The position numbers were made by a program, and so were the translations under genes. 64,000 bases of DNA from CAZAMB01 sp964486335. GTDB taxonomy: Bacteria; Planctomycetota; Phycisphaerae; UBA1845. Below the pieces are notes generated by a model. It was not told the origin of the DNA. It saw only the letters and a list, made by a program, of their open reading frames with translations, and searched no databases. Shown one piece after another: positions 34,946 through 45,372 of the stretch; position 1 is the stretch's first letter; the number at the start of each line of letters is the position of its first letter. The stretch spans positions 1-64,000 of the forward strand of contig CAZAMB010000014.1 of NCBI GenBank assembly GCA_964486335.1. Direction: 5' to 3'.

Positions 34946-37900
34946 ATCCGCGGATGGTCGTTCCGTCCTGAATCAGAATCGCGCCGTCCAACGCCTGAAT
35001 CGCCTTCAAGTCGTTGATTTCGCCGAGGTCCAGCGCTCCGCCGTTCTTGGCGATGACTCCGCTGGCATTGCGATAATCATAAAAATAGGCGGTAAATGCC
35101 GTTTCGCCGGGCTCCGTCACCACGTTGGCGGCCACGACGTAACCGTCCGTCAGCATCCGCGACACGAAACGAGTTTGGGGCGGCGTGGTCCCATGCCAAA
35201 GCACCAGTCCCGTGGTCGAATCCACCGCGCAAACGGTCGCCGCGGACGTCACGAAAAGATAATCTCCCTCACTTCGAACGGTCACGTCGTCGTCCCCCCG
35301 GTTGGCGACGCGCTCGGCCGTCCAGAATGGGTGTCCGTCCTCCAGTGAAAGTTTTCGCAGATCACCGCCCTCGTCAATGAAGCAGACGGAATCCAGATTG
35401 AAGACGACGGACGCACTTCGCAAAAACCAGGTCAGGTTCGATTGCCAGCGACGCGCCTGCGTTTCAACGTCATACGCCGCGAGGGACTGCGACGTGGCAA
35501 CGACAACCTGACGATCGAGCGTCACGAACAGGTCCTCGATCGACCGTCGTTCGTCCGTCGCGATATCCGCGAATCGCTCACCCGTCGCGGCATCGAGCAG
35601 TCCTATCACGGCCGCACCGTCACGGACGAAATGATACGCCACCAGCGAATCCGTCAGCCGAAGTCGTCCCAACGGGGCGGGTCGCCGCGAAGCACGCCAC
35701 AACACATCGCCGGTCGCCACGTGGACGCAAGTCAGGCTGCCGTCGTCTCGCGCGCTGACTAGCCGATCGCCATGGAGTGCATGGGTTCGAAAGGTCGGCG
35801 CGTCTTCCCAATCGCCGCCCGGGTCGGCGAGCCGCACGGGATGTTCGCCATGAATCCAGCGGCGAGCGCCGGATTCCGGCGCCAACCCAAACACCTCAAA
35901 GGGCGTGGCGAAAACAATGACGTCGCTTCGGACGACGAGCAATTCCGGGGGCGCGTTCACGTTCGCCGGAGCGTCCCAAAGGGGTTTTCCTGTGCCGGCA
36001 TCGTAGGCTTGTATGCCATCCGGTGAATGCACGAAAAAAGCTGTCCATCGGCTCGCGGCGTCTTCGTTGAACACGGGAACAAGGAGCCTGGCACTTTCGC
36101 CGATCGTCATTTGATAACGGCGCTGAAGCGGCAATGCGATCCTCGGTCTCGACGGATTGACGTGTGACCGCACATCGCCGAGTCGATCACGCAATTCCGA
36201 GAACGTGAACCGGCGTCCGCCATCTTCCATTCGTGCCTTGGGGAATTCCCGCGCGGCCTTGGTCAGCCATAGGAAAGCATGTTCGGATTGTCCGGCATTC
36301 TTGTACGCGGCGGCGATTTTTTGAAGAAGCACGGGGCGATCCGCCACGGCATTGAAACGATGGTAGGCGCGGGCAAATTGTCGCGCGGCCTCGTCATGAC
36401 GTCCTGAGGCGGCCAGAATGTCGCCGTAAAACACTAGCGCCTGTGGCGCGGAACGACTGTTAGGGAATACCTCCGCCACGGCGAGAAGGCCCGAACCATC
36501 TTTCGCGTTACGAGCGCTTTCAAGTCGCCGCGCGGCCTCGGCTTCAAACTCGGCGTAAACGTCAGCACCGAATTGCCCGACCAGTTCTCCGATTCTCGCG
36601 CGGGCAAACGCGGCCGCTGGTCGATTCGCCGAATCGCCGGGAAACGCCGGAAGATCGCGAAGCGACCGATCGTACAGAACCTGCTGATACAACCGAACCG
36701 CTCGCGCCGGCTGGTCGGATGTGGAAAAAACGTCCGCGAACCGAAACCGATACGCGATGTTGGACGCCGGACTCTGAGCGGATTCGCCGGCTATGCCATA
36801 AAGTTTGTCCAATACCTCCTTGTCATTTGGCTTCGCCTTTGAAACCGTTCCGACGAAGTTCAGCACGTCACCCAAAATCCGTTCGCGAATCACCGGATCG
36901 CCGGCCGAGAGGGACGGTGAGACCCTTCTCACGGCTTCGTCGAGAATCTTCAGCGCCTGATCCGTTTCTCCCGCGCCGAACGCCACCTCGGCGAACTCCA
37001 ACGCGGGCAACGGATCACCCGGCGCAGCAGCCATTCGATCACGCAGGTTGTTCCAAATGTCCGATTTCCGCGCGTAACAGGAGAGTTCATCGACCTCGGC
37101 GACAATCACATGTTCCGGCAGCACCAACAGGTTGCCCCCGCGGCGATCGGCTGCAAACGCCACATCCGTCCTCGATCCGTCTTCCACGCGAAAACGGCTG
37201 TACCCGTTGCGATGCGGCACGAGAATGTCGTCGCCCGCCCAGGCGCCGCGACCATGAATCGAAGTTCCCTCGGGCATTCGCTTCGTCCAACGGACCTCAT
37301 TCATTGCCACGTCGTAACAGACGATCGACTCTCCCGCTCCGCATAGCAGGTTTCCCTTCAGGCCGAACACAGTCTGCATCCCGCCGATAGACTCAACGGA
37401 AGCAGCCTGAAGAATGCTGCCGTCTTCCGCGGACAACAGCAGCAAACGCGCCGAATCGGTCGGCAGAATTACGAGACGACCTTCCGAATAGACAACGGGA
37501 TTGAAGTTCCAGGGCTGAATGTCTCGCGGGGCCCATGCCGACGCGTTCGCCCCGTCAGGGCGATAACGCTCGTACAATCGTAACCAGCGAACCGCGCCGG
37601 AAAACGCGGATACTGCCGCCACCGTGCCGAGATTCGTGCACACAAAGACGGAATCTCCGTGAAATGCGCAGACGGACTTGGTGGCGCCGCGCAAACCAAA
37701 CGACGATGTGGACGCGCTGCCCAGATGCGTTCGAAACAGAAGTCGTCCGTCTTTCGCTCGATGGCAGTCCAAAAAGGCGTCTTCAAAGCCAAACGATCGT
37801 CGCTTCCGCGAGACGACGTACACGCGACCGTTACGCACAATCGGGGCCGAATCGTAGGCGGCTATCGTTCCCTGTGCGTCGGGAGCGTTCTGAGGACTCC

Positions 37901-39203
37901 GCCAGATTTCACGGCCGCTCGCGGCGTCAAGGCAGACCAACTCATGAACTTCGCGTTCCGAATCGTAATTGTAGAAAGAGCCATCCCCGGTCGGCAGGGT
38001 TGCAAAAAGCCTGCCCTGATCCACCACCGGAGAATCCCATCCCGGTGGCTGGTCTTCGAGATACGCCATCGGATCCGCGGGTGGCGCTCCTGACCGCAAT
38101 CGCCACGCCGACATCCCCGACCGACGATGCAAGGCGATGATGTCGCGCCGAAGCTGTGCGAACACAAGGTCTCCCGATACGACCGGAAACATCGTCAGTC
38201 CTCGGCCTTCATCGCGCCCCGACTGCACCAGCGCATCGACGATGCCGCTTCTCTTGTCGGAGGCGTCCTGTTCGGCCAGCTTCGACTTCCACAGCAGCCC
38301 TGGTTCGTCGACGCTCGTCGTTGAATTGCGGTTGCGATCGGCGTTGCCCGCAAACATCGGCCAGTCGCCCGGCTCCTCGCGACCCTGCAACGGCACGTAA
38401 CCGGAACCGATATCCGCCACGATCTCGCGGAGCGTCCGATCCTGCCCTTTCCAGCGAAGTCGCACGTCACCGTGATCGCTCAGAATCGAATTGACGTCTT
38501 CGCCGCGCATCGCCGCGGTCATGGCCAACATCGCCCGGCAACGCCCCTCCCACGCCGACCGGTCGGGGTGATGATCGATGATTCGCCGATAGATGTAGTC
38601 CGCGAGAGAGAGATCGCCCGACTCGATGGCCAGTTGCCCGATCGCATCGCCGAGGCGAATTGCGACCGGGGTGCAGAAGTATCGCTCAAACAGCGGCAGA
38701 AGATCGTCCACCGACCGCGACTCACCCTGCGACGACCATTCAGACGCAGCGACCGGACCATAAAGCGCCTGATACTGTTTGACGCCGTCCATCGGCCAGG
38801 CGCAAATCACGTCGGCGATTCGCCGCCGCGCGCTGACGTAACCACCCGATGATCGCACGAGCTTTTCACCCTGGGCGTCGGAAGCCTGTTGCAGAACCTC
38901 AGCCGCTTCGCGCCAGCGTCCGCGCTCCACATGTCCGCGTGCCTTGGCGAGTGCGTCCGCTGCCTCAAAACTCTCATTAATGTAGATGTCGCTGCGAAGC
39001 GGTTGAGATGTCTTTTCAACTTCGGTCCGGGCGTCGATCGGATCATCACTTCTTCTGTTTTCGACCTGAGCAAAGACGGGCAAGCCCGTCATGACCGCCG
39101 TTGCGCCGAGCATGGCAAGTCGGCAACGACGCCTCGCCCAATCTCGCGATCGCCTGAATCCACCTCGTCGCAACAACGCACGATCCTCGTCAGGGGGTCT
39201 CAT
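34932..39203 (-). CDS. exported PQQ-type beta-propeller protein with TPR-like middle (1423 aa)
   Basis: A basic N-terminus is followed by a hydrophobic segment (LAMLGATAVMTGLPVFA), so the protein is probably exported to the periplasm. Two propeller regions with PQQ-like repeats (blades with the AxDxxTG-like pattern, for example LVCLDAASGREIWRSP and VCAVDSTTGLVLWHG) occupy about residues 270-700 and 1000-1420. Between them, at about 730-970, helical repeats resemble TPRs. Large proteins of this kind are frequent in planctomycetes; proposed roles include outer-membrane assembly-like scaffolds, but no enzymatic motif is visible here. The gene stop overlaps the convergent mutM stop by 14 bp. The ATG at 39203 is the most likely start. 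Confidence 0.83.
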   Translation of the reverse strand: MRPPDEDRALLRRGGFRRSRDWARRRCRLAMLGATAVMTGLPVFAQVENRRSDDPIDARTEVEKTSQPLRSDIYINESFEAADALAKARGHVERGRWREAAEVLQQASDAQGEKLVRSSGGYVSARRRIADVICAWPMDGVKQYQALYGPVAASEWSSQGESRSVDDLLPLFERYFCTPVAIRLGDAIGQLAIESGDLSLADYIYRRIIDHHPDRSAWEGRCRAMLAMTAAMRGEDVNSILSDHGDVRLRWKGQDRTLREIVADIGSGYVPLQGREEPGDWPMFAGNADRNRNSTTSVDEPGLLWKSKLAEQDASDKRSGIVDALVQSGRDEGRGLTMFPVVSGDLVFAQLRRDIIALHRRSGMSAWRLRSGAPPADPMAYLEDQPPGWDSPVVDQGRLFATLPTGDGSFYNYDSEREVHELVCLDAASGREIWRSPQNAPDAQGTIAAYDSAPIVRNGRVYVVSRKRRSFGFEDAFLDCHRAKDGRLLFRTHLGSASTSSFGLRGATKSVCAFHGDSVFVCTNLGTVAAVSAFSGAVRWLRLYERYRPDGANASAWAPRDIQPWNFNPVVYSEGRLVILPTDSARLLLLSAEDGSILQAASVESIGGMQTVFGLKGNLLCGAGESIVCYDVAMNEVRWTKRMPEGTSIHGRGAWAGDDILVPHRNGYSRFRVEDGSRTDVAFAADRRGGNLLVLPEHVIVAEVDELSCYARKSDIWNNLRDRMAAAPGDPLPALEFAEVAFGAGETDQALKILDEAVRRVSPSLSAGDPVIRERILGDVLNFVGTVSKAKPNDKEVLDKLYGIAGESAQSPASNIAYRFRFADVFSTSDQPARAVRLYQQVLYDRSLRDLPAFPGDSANRPAAAFARARIGELVGQFGADVYAEFEAEAARRLESARNAKDGSGLLAVAEVFPNSRSAPQALVFYGDILAASGRHDEAARQFARAYHRFNAVADRPVLLQKIAAAYKNAGQSEHAFLWLTKAAREFPKARMEDGGRRFTFSELRDRLGDVRSHVNPSRPRIALPLQRRYQMTIGESARLLVPVFNEDAASRWTAFFVHSPDGIQAYDAGTGKPLWDAPANVNAPPELLVVRSDVIVFATPFEVFGLAPESGARRWIHGEHPVRLADPGGDWEDAPTFRTHALHGDRLVSARDDGSLTCVHVATGDVLWRASRRPAPLGRLRLTDSLVAYHFVRDGAAVIGLLDAATGERFADIATDERRSIEDLFVTLDRQVVVATSQSLAAYDVETQARRWQSNLTWFLRSASVVFNLDSVCFIDEGGDLRKLSLEDGHPFWTAERVANRGDDDVTVRSEGDYLFVTSAATVCAVDSTTGLVLWHGTTPPQTRFVSRMLTDGYVVAANVVTEPGETAFTAYFYDYRNASGVIAKNGGALDLGEINDLKAIQALDGAILIQDGTTIRGFTSD

Positions 39204-39290
39204 GGGAACCTAGCCGGGCATGTGTTTCGATCCGCTGAATTCGAAATCACTCCGAACCTGCTCGTTCCCATCGCGGCGGCTCGCCGACCA

Positions 39291-40190
39291 CTATTTATCG
39301 ACCAGATACTTGCCGATCAGTGGCTCAAGTCGCTGCCGAACCTCCCGCGAAATCGACTTCCTGTCCGACCAGATCGCCAATTTGAGCGCCTCGTGACAAC
39401 GACACGGCGTCGCGGGGCCGCACAGCAGCTTGAGTGTTTCACGGATCAGTACAATGGCGTTTTCCGTCGCTCGGTTCAGATTCGCCAGAATCTCCGACAA
39501 TAGGTCCTGATGCCGCCGGTTTGGATCCACCGGCCTCCAACAATCATAGTCCGTCGGAAGTGCAATCAATGCGTAACATAGCTCGGCTTCGCGGGCGAGC
39601 TTCGCCTCGGGCATGCAGGTCATGCCGATCAGGTCGCCGCCCCATTGGCGATGCATCTCCGATTCCGCCCTCGTGGAAAACTGAGGACCCTCCATGCAGA
39701 CATAGGTTCCGGCATGATGCACCGTTGTGCCGATTCGCGTGCCCGCTTCCGCAATGATCGAACGCAGCCGCGAACAAACCGGATCGGCCAGTTCGACGTG
39801 CGCCACCACGCCCTCAACGTCAAAGAAAGTGCTCGCGCGGCGGAACGTCTTGTCGATCACCTGATCGCAGAGAACGAGATGGCCCGGTTCGATGTCCTCG
39901 CGCAGACTGCCGGTCGCACCGCTGGCGATCACCACCGACACGCCGAGTTGTTTCAGCGCCCAGATATTCGCGCGATAGGGCACCGTGGAGGGATTGAATC
40001 GATGACCCGCTCCGTGTCGCGAAATGAACGCCACGTCCACGCCTTCCCAGTTGGTCACGATCGGAGGCATGCTCGGCGGACCGTAGGGAGTCGAAACCTC
40101 AACGGTTCGTCCGCCCGCACCTCGCGACAAGGCCTCTCCCAATCCCGACCCGCCGATGATCCCAACTTGTGCTCGATTCAGTCCACTCAT
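39291..40190 (-). CDS. mtnP: S-methyl-5'-thioadenosine phosphorylase-like (PNP/MTAP family, 299 aa)
   Basis: Nucleoside phosphorylase of the PNP/MTAP class. It would split methylthioadenosine with phosphate in methionine salvage or act as a related purine phosphorylase. Motifs: phosphate-binding GIIGGSGLG at residues about 9-17, RHGAGHRFNPSTVPYRAN, the ASGATGSLREDIEPGHLVLCDQ segment, and YVCMEGPQFSTRAES with the MTAP hallmark Met-Glu-Gly. The ATG at 40190 is preferred to upstream in-frame Met codons, which would add a non-homologous tail. The gene runs antiparallel to the broken purU. MTAP against other PNP-family members cannot be fully separated by eye. Confidence 0.86.
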   Translation of the reverse strand: MSGLNRAQVGIIGGSGLGEALSRGAGGRTVEVSTPYGPPSMPPIVTNWEGVDVAFISRHGAGHRFNPSTVPYRANIWALKQLGVSVVIASGATGSLREDIEPGHLVLCDQVIDKTFRRASTFFDVEGVVAHVELADPVCSRLRSIIAEAGTRIGTTVHHAGTYVCMEGPQFSTRAESEMHRQWGGDLIGMTCMPEAKLAREAELCYALIALPTDYDCWRPVDPNRRHQDLLSEILANLNRATENAIVLIRETLKLLCGPATPCRCHEALKLAIWSDRKSISREVRQRLEPLIGKYLVDK

Positions 40191-40372
40191 GGTCCCGTTT
40201 CCATCAGTCATTTGCCGCCGAATTCCGACCGGTGAATCCATCGGCTGGAAGCCCGAGTCGTGCATTCTCGCCAACGTAATAGCCTACCGTGACCAGAGCA
40301 TCGACCGCAACGTGGATGCTCCATCCCCAGCTTCATCAACATGGTTGCAGCCGAATTGCCGATAAGGGAACC

Positions 40373-41230
40373 ATGTCCGCCGGTACCCTTCGACTGCTGA
40401 TTTCTTGCCCCGACGCCCGAGGGATCATCGCCGCCACGGCCAACTTCGTCGCCCAGCACGAAGGCAACATCCTCGACGCCGACCAACACACCGACCCTCG
40501 CCACGGCGAGTTCTTCATGCGCATCGAGATTGATCCGGCCGGTTTCGGGTTGGACCGTCGCTCATTTGGCGCGGCTTGGCAACCGCTGGCCGACCGGTTT
40601 CGAATGCGATGGCGCATTCACTGGCACGACGAACGAAAACGAATGGCCGTCCTCGTCAGCAAACTGGATCACTGTTTGCATGATTTGCTATGGCGATGGC
40701 GAACGACGGAGCTTTCAGCAGACCTGCCGATCGTGATTGGCAATCACGACGTATGCCGCGCCGCCGTCGGTAGTTACGGCCTGCGATTCGAGCAAATCCC
40801 GATGACCGCCGAGACGCGCGACGCTTCGGAAGGTCGAATGCTCGAACTGCTGCACGATGCGCGAGTTGATCTGATCGTGCTTGCGAGGTTCATGCAGGTC
40901 TTGTCTCCCGCATTCGTGGCCGAATTCCCGGAACGGATCATCAACATTCATCACAGCTTCCTTCCGGCCTTCGCCGGAGGCAAGCCCTACCACTAGGCGT
41001 TTGAACGCGGCGTGAAAATCATCGGCGCGACCAGTCATTACGTCACCGACGATCTTGACGAAGGTCCCATCATCGCCCAAAGCACGCTGGCCGTGGATCA
41101 TCGTGATTCCATCGATGACCTGATCCGCAAAGGACGCGATCTTGAACGATCGGTGCTCGCCTCGGCCGTTCGACTGCATCTCGAAGACCGCATCCTCGTC
41201 AACGGCCGCAAGACCGTCGTATTCCATTAA
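40373..41230 (+). pseudogene. purU: purU (formyltetrahydrofolate deformylase) interrupted by one amber codon
   Basis: The reading frame encodes a complete PurU (285 aa including the interrupted position) that hydrolyses 10-formyl-THF to THF and formate. An N-terminal ACT-type domain (residues about 5-80) is followed by a formyltransferase-like hydrolase domain with the catalytic NIHHSFLPAF segment. At codon 208 the frame reads TAG (40994-40996) where relatives have Gln (PYH-Q-AFERG). The same frame then continues intact through DDLDEGPII, which holds the expected catalytic Asp, to a normal stop at 41228. A single C-to-T change explains the break. Alternatives are sequencing error or amber read-through. 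The start ATG at 40373 has an AAGGGA box. Confidence 0.85.
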
Positions 41231-41570
41231 AACTCCCGCCAACTGGACGTGAAGTTCGAATTCGGACAGTGAACTTCTTGCAAGTCGGCAACAGACGCTT
41301 CGATGAGATTGGCAGGCTCGGTTAGGGAATGACAATGAGGAACAATGTCGTTACGTCTCGGACGAACTGGCGAATGATCCGGCGCCGTGGTGAAAACGCG
41401 TCAAGAAAACACTCAAATTGCAGAAAACTCGCTTCCAACGTCATTGAATCTTGCAGTCAAATCTGCTACGCTTTCCTTGTAGTATTGTCTTTGCGGCTGC
41501 AACATTCCAGGGCAGCATTAACTGATCGTGCTGTTCCAGGGCGCCTTGGGCGCATGCGGAAAGTATCTAC
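41231..41570. other. intergenic region, 340 bp
   Basis: Between purU and the RCC1-repeat protein. No open frame looks coding. A weak TTGAAT near 41443 has a TACGCT 17 bp downstream that could be a promoter for the RCC1 gene. No repeats or hairpins were recognised. Confidence 0.4.
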
Positions 41571-43922
41571 ATGTCAGTCAGCGCAGATCGTCCTATCGGT
41601 CGCCGTGCACCGCGCTGCTTTCGACTCGCCTTTGCCGGTACGGCGCTATTCCTCACAGCGGCCACCTTCGCTGACCCAAACCGGAAAATTCATGTCAGCG
41701 AAAGCACCCTCGCTGCCGGTGAAATCTTCTGTAATGGCTTCGTGCAAATTGCCGCAGGCCAGGGATTCAGCCTTGGAATTAGGGCTGACGGTATGATTGT
41801 CGCCTGGGGCGACAATAGTCTCGGGCAAACAACTATTCCCAATCCTAACATCGATTTCAAAGCAGTATCTGCGGGCTGGAATCATGTGTTGGGCTTGAAA
41901 TCAGATGGCACCATCCTTGCGTGGGGTGCCAACCACAATGGCGAGTTAGATGTCCCTGCGCCAAATCAGGACTTTGTGGCCGTTGCCGCAGGTGTGGACC
42001 ACAGTCTTGGACTCAAGGCGGACGGTTCCATCATCGCCTGGGGAAGCAATTCCTCCGGACAGACGACAGTGCCAATTCCAAATACAGGATTCGTAGCGAT
42101 CGGTGCCGGCTATGACCATAGCTTGGGGCTCAAGTCCAATGGCTCAATCGTTGCATGGGGATCCGACTATTTCGGCCAGATTAGCATTCCAGAACCGAAT
42201 GAAAACTTCGTGGCGGTGGCGGCGGGTTTTGACTACAGCCTAGGCCTAAAGGCAGACAGCTCCATTGTCAGTTGGGGGTTGAATCTTTATGGCGTGACCA
42301 GCATTCCGGCACCGAACACGGACTTTGTGGCGGTGGCTGCCGGCTTTGTGCATGGTGTTGGTCTTAAATCAAACGGTTCCGTTGTCGCTTGGGGTGCCCA
42401 TCAATACGGACAGACCGCGGTGCCTTGGCCGAACACGGGGTTTGTGGCGATTGCTGCGGGTGGAGACCACAGCTTAGGATTATTGAGCGATGGATCTGTC
42501 GTCGCCTGGGGATGCGGAGATTACCAGTACGATTTTGGGCAGTGCGACGTTCCCGAGCTCGAAGCGCCGAACTGCGACGACAATTTCGATTGCACCATTG
42601 ACGCCTGCGATCAGGCGACTGACAGTTGCACGCATTCACCTCATGACAACGCATGTAGCGACGGTTTGTTCTGCAACGGAATCGAGCGTTGTGATCCGTT
42701 GATCGGGTGCGTGCCCGGTGCTCCGATCAATTGCGACGACGACATTCCCTGCACGTCCGACGCGTGCGATGACCTTCTCGGCTGCACTCACGCGCCAAAC
42801 AGTGGGCAGTGCGCGCAAATAATCTTGCAACCGATTCGATCCAGCGGATCGAGCACAATTGCCGAGACGGAGATTCGCATGCACTCCGGAGGGCAACGGG
42901 TATTCCTGGAAGTCCAAATTCGAGGATTCGCGCCGAGGGCCTTGAGGGGCTATCGGATTAGACTGGATGCCGCCGGCTATGACAGCGGAACCGTCGGTTC
43001 GCTTAGTCCCGCAGTTCAATCGTGCCCGGTGCCAAACTCGATCGGACACGCGGTCTGCCAGGATGCTTTTGAAGTCGTTGGGACTGGAAGCCCAAGATGC
43101 GTGGACACCGATCCTGATCTTGGGGTCGCACTTCAATGTGAGCCGGCGTGGTTGATCCAAAACCGAACTGACGGGGTCTTTTATGGGCACAGGCCGTTTC
43201 CCTCGGTGGACTTAAGCACACCAAGTTTTGTTTGGGCTTCGGCCGTAAATCCATTCGACGAAGCGATCGACGACGGATCGACGTTTTACGCTGGTGCGCT
43301 TGCCATTGATATCCCTGAGGATGCCGTAGGGACTTTTACGATGGGTTTCGCCACGAATGAAACCATGCTTACAGATCAACTTGGGATGCGTATTCAGCCG
43401 CTGTATTTGAAGCCCGCCCGGATCACGATACTGTGTGCAAACGATGCAGAATGCAATGACAGTATCACTTGCACCGATGATCATTGTGACCCATCGACGC
43501 AAAAGTGCGTACACGTTCCCAATCACGGACTTTGTGACGACGGGCTTTATTGCAATGGTTCCGAACTGTGCGATTCCTCGGTCGGCTGCCGCGACGGTGT
43601 TCCACCAGATTGCAACGACCACTTGGCCTGCACTGCCGACGATTGCGATGAGGCCGCCGATGCTTGTACGCACGCGCCAAACGATGCCTATTGCATTAAT
43701 AACTTGTTCTGCGATGGTCTGGAGTTTTGCGATCCGGCAGTTGGATGCCGACCGGGCTTGCCTCCATGCGCGGAAGACGAGACTTGTGATGAGCAGACTC
43801 GCGCTTGTCGTCGCCCTGAAATCCCAACAGTCAACGCATGGGGCTTGACCATTCTTGGGCTCTTGCTGATTACGCTCGCGAAGCTCCAATTTGGCCGCCG
43901 TAATCCAACTCGGCTTGAATGA
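41571..43922 (+). CDS. exported RCC1-repeat protein with Cys-rich modules and IPTL-CTERM (783 aa)
   Basis: A signal sequence (FRLAFAGTALFLTAATFA) is followed by seven tandem repeats of about 39 residues (core pattern SLGLKxDGSIVAWGxNxxGQ), making one RCC1-like seven-bladed propeller at about residues 65-330. Then come two Cys-rich blocks of the CDDGLYCNGxE type (about 340-430 and 610-740) separated by a beta-rich domain. The end is IPTVNAWG, a hydrophobic helix and FGRR, an IPTL-CTERM signal. The protein is probably cell-surface, processed by an exosortase. Base composition is AT-richer in parts than neighbouring genes. It converges on the SGNH gene. Confidence 0.87.
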   Translation: MSVSADRPIGRRAPRCFRLAFAGTALFLTAATFADPNRKIHVSESTLAAGEIFCNGFVQIAAGQGFSLGIRADGMIVAWGDNSLGQTTIPNPNIDFKAVSAGWNHVLGLKSDGTILAWGANHNGELDVPAPNQDFVAVAAGVDHSLGLKADGSIIAWGSNSSGQTTVPIPNTGFVAIGAGYDHSLGLKSNGSIVAWGSDYFGQISIPEPNENFVAVAAGFDYSLGLKADSSIVSWGLNLYGVTSIPAPNTDFVAVAAGFVHGVGLKSNGSVVAWGAHQYGQTAVPWPNTGFVAIAAGGDHSLGLLSDGSVVAWGCGDYQYDFGQCDVPELEAPNCDDNFDCTIDACDQATDSCTHSPHDNACSDGLFCNGIERCDPLIGCVPGAPINCDDDIPCTSDACDDLLGCTHAPNSGQCAQIILQPIRSSGSSTIAETEIRMHSGGQRVFLEVQIRGFAPRALRGYRIRLDAAGYDSGTVGSLSPAVQSCPVPNSIGHAVCQDAFEVVGTGSPRCVDTDPDLGVALQCEPAWLIQNRTDGVFYGHRPFPSVDLSTPSFVWASAVNPFDEAIDDGSTFYAGALAIDIPEDAVGTFTMGFATNETMLTDQLGMRIQPLYLKPARITILCANDAECNDSITCTDDHCDPSTQKCVHVPNHGLCDDGLYCNGSELCDSSVGCRDGVPPDCNDHLACTADDCDEAADACTHAPNDAYCINNLFCDGLEFCDPAVGCRPGLPPCAEDETCDEQTRACRRPEIPTVNAWGLTILGLLLITLAKLQFGRRNPTRLE
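43821..43919 (+). other. IPTL-CTERM sorting signal of the RCC1 protein
   Basis: This encodes IPTVNAWG, about 15 hydrophobic residues (LTILGLLLITLAKLQ) and a basic FGRR cluster at the extreme C-terminus, the standard order for exosortase H substrates. Confidence 0.75.
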
Positions 43923-44067
43923 TCTTTATTCGGCCTAGGAATGTGTTTCGAGAATCCCGCTCTTCCGAGCCGCGTTCCTGCAAAAGCAGTCCGATCTTGC
44001 GGGGAAGCCGCTCCCTCGCGCTCGTAAATCGGTTCGAAGCCACCCTTATGAAGCACGTTCCAAGAAA

Positions 44068-45138
44068 CTACGGCACGGGGGCGGTTTCGTCACGATACCA
44101 CGCCTCCCAGATCTCGTCGGCAAAGAGTCGGTTGGCGGCCTCATTGGGGTGCGGATCGTGCGAATTCACGATGAGCGTTTTCGGGTCGATCCCCTGAACG
44201 GCAGGCAATAAATCCAAAACTTGCACTCCGCGAGCCTGAAACGCTGCCGTGACTTGGGCGTGAATTTTCTCCGCGTCGTATCGATCGCCTTGCGTCATCA
44301 GGAACGGCATCAACACGACCCGCAACCGCACGTCACGGGCGCCGCATTGCTCAACAATCTGGTCGAACAACCGCTCCTGTTCGGCCCAGATTTTCGTATC
44401 GCCGTACCCGTCGGCCAGCCAATCCCAGTACGATACCACGCTTGGCGCGCTTCGTGACAACAGCCGGTAGTACAAATAGTTTAATAAGAACGAGTGATCA
44501 ACGTTGATGTACCGACTGGCCGGGGGTTTCTTCGGGTCAAACTCTTTCGGCGTCGGTATGAGCGTTTCGAGATCATTGGGAAGATAACAGAGCACGACCT
44601 CGTCAACGTCGTAATCCTGGATCATGTCGTGGACCGCGCCCAGTTCGTCGCGCGTGTCCCAGCCGCTCCACGCGACATTCATCACTTCCACACGACCCGG
44701 CATTTTCGCGTCAAATTGCTTTTGGATCAGATTCGTGAAACGACCGGCCTCATCGTTAATCCCCCAACCATACGTGAATGAATCGCCCACGAACGCGATG
44801 CGCCGGACATCCGCGGGTTTGACCTCCGTCCATTCGCGGTCTCGACAGTAAAGCGAATTCAGTTCGGGATAAACCAGGAACCACCGTTTGGCGACCAGAC
44901 TGACGCCGAACGAATCCGTCTCGACGACAAGAAAGCGAACGTAGGTCTCACCCACGAGTCCCGCGATCGAAATCATGCACGCGAGGACCAGCAGATTTCC
45001 CACCACGAGCGATATCTTGCGAAATCGATGTCGAGGAAAGAACCGAAAAAAACAGAAGGCATGAACAAGCAGGGAAGCGGGAACCAGCCACCACCACAGG
45101 TAATCCGACAGATACCCATATGCTCCGCTCGTCCACAT
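44068..45138 (-). CDS. membrane-anchored SGNH-hydrolase-like protein (356 aa)
   Basis: Two N-terminal hydrophobic helices (about residues 12-32 and 44-65) are followed by an SGNH/GDSL-like domain. Block I is FVGDSFTYGWG (nucleophile Ser), and block V is in HDPHPNEAANRLFADEIW with the catalytic Asp and His. Such proteins in planctomycete glycan loci often act as O-acetyltransferase or acylesterase partners, but no partner lies next to it. The first codon ATG (MWTSGAYGYL) is the only plausible start. It shares a 234-bp divergent region with the metal ATPase gene. Confidence 0.82.
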   Translation of the reverse strand: MWTSGAYGYLSDYLWWWLVPASLLVHAFCFFRFFPRHRFRKISLVVGNLLVLACMISIAGLVGETYVRFLVVETDSFGVSLVAKRWFLVYPELNSLYCRDREWTEVKPADVRRIAFVGDSFTYGWGINDEAGRFTNLIQKQFDAKMPGRVEVMNVAWSGWDTRDELGAVHDMIQDYDVDEVVLCYLPNDLETLIPTPKEFDPKKPPASRYINVDHSFLLNYLYYRLLSRSAPSVVSYWDWLADGYGDTKIWAEQERLFDQIVEQCGARDVRLRVVLMPFLMTQGDRYDAEKIHAQVTAAFQARGVQVLDLLPAVQGIDPKTLIVNSHDPHPNEAANRLFADEIWEAWYRDETAPVP

Positions 45139-45372
45139 GAAACCTCGTCTGCGTCGCCTCCGCCAGTCCTCTTGATCGCGGCCGCATCAACCACTCCCTA
45201 TGAGCGTATCACGGCGAGAAGGCGTAAGGAAATGCCATAATCAAGTCTTTGACTGTGAAACGGGGCTGTTTCTCGCCCCTGTCGATGCCTGGAAGTTCTC
45301 GAACGCCCTGACCGATGACCCGGTACGGAACTTGCTTGACGATTCTCGGACCTATGGTTGTGATGAGGCCAC

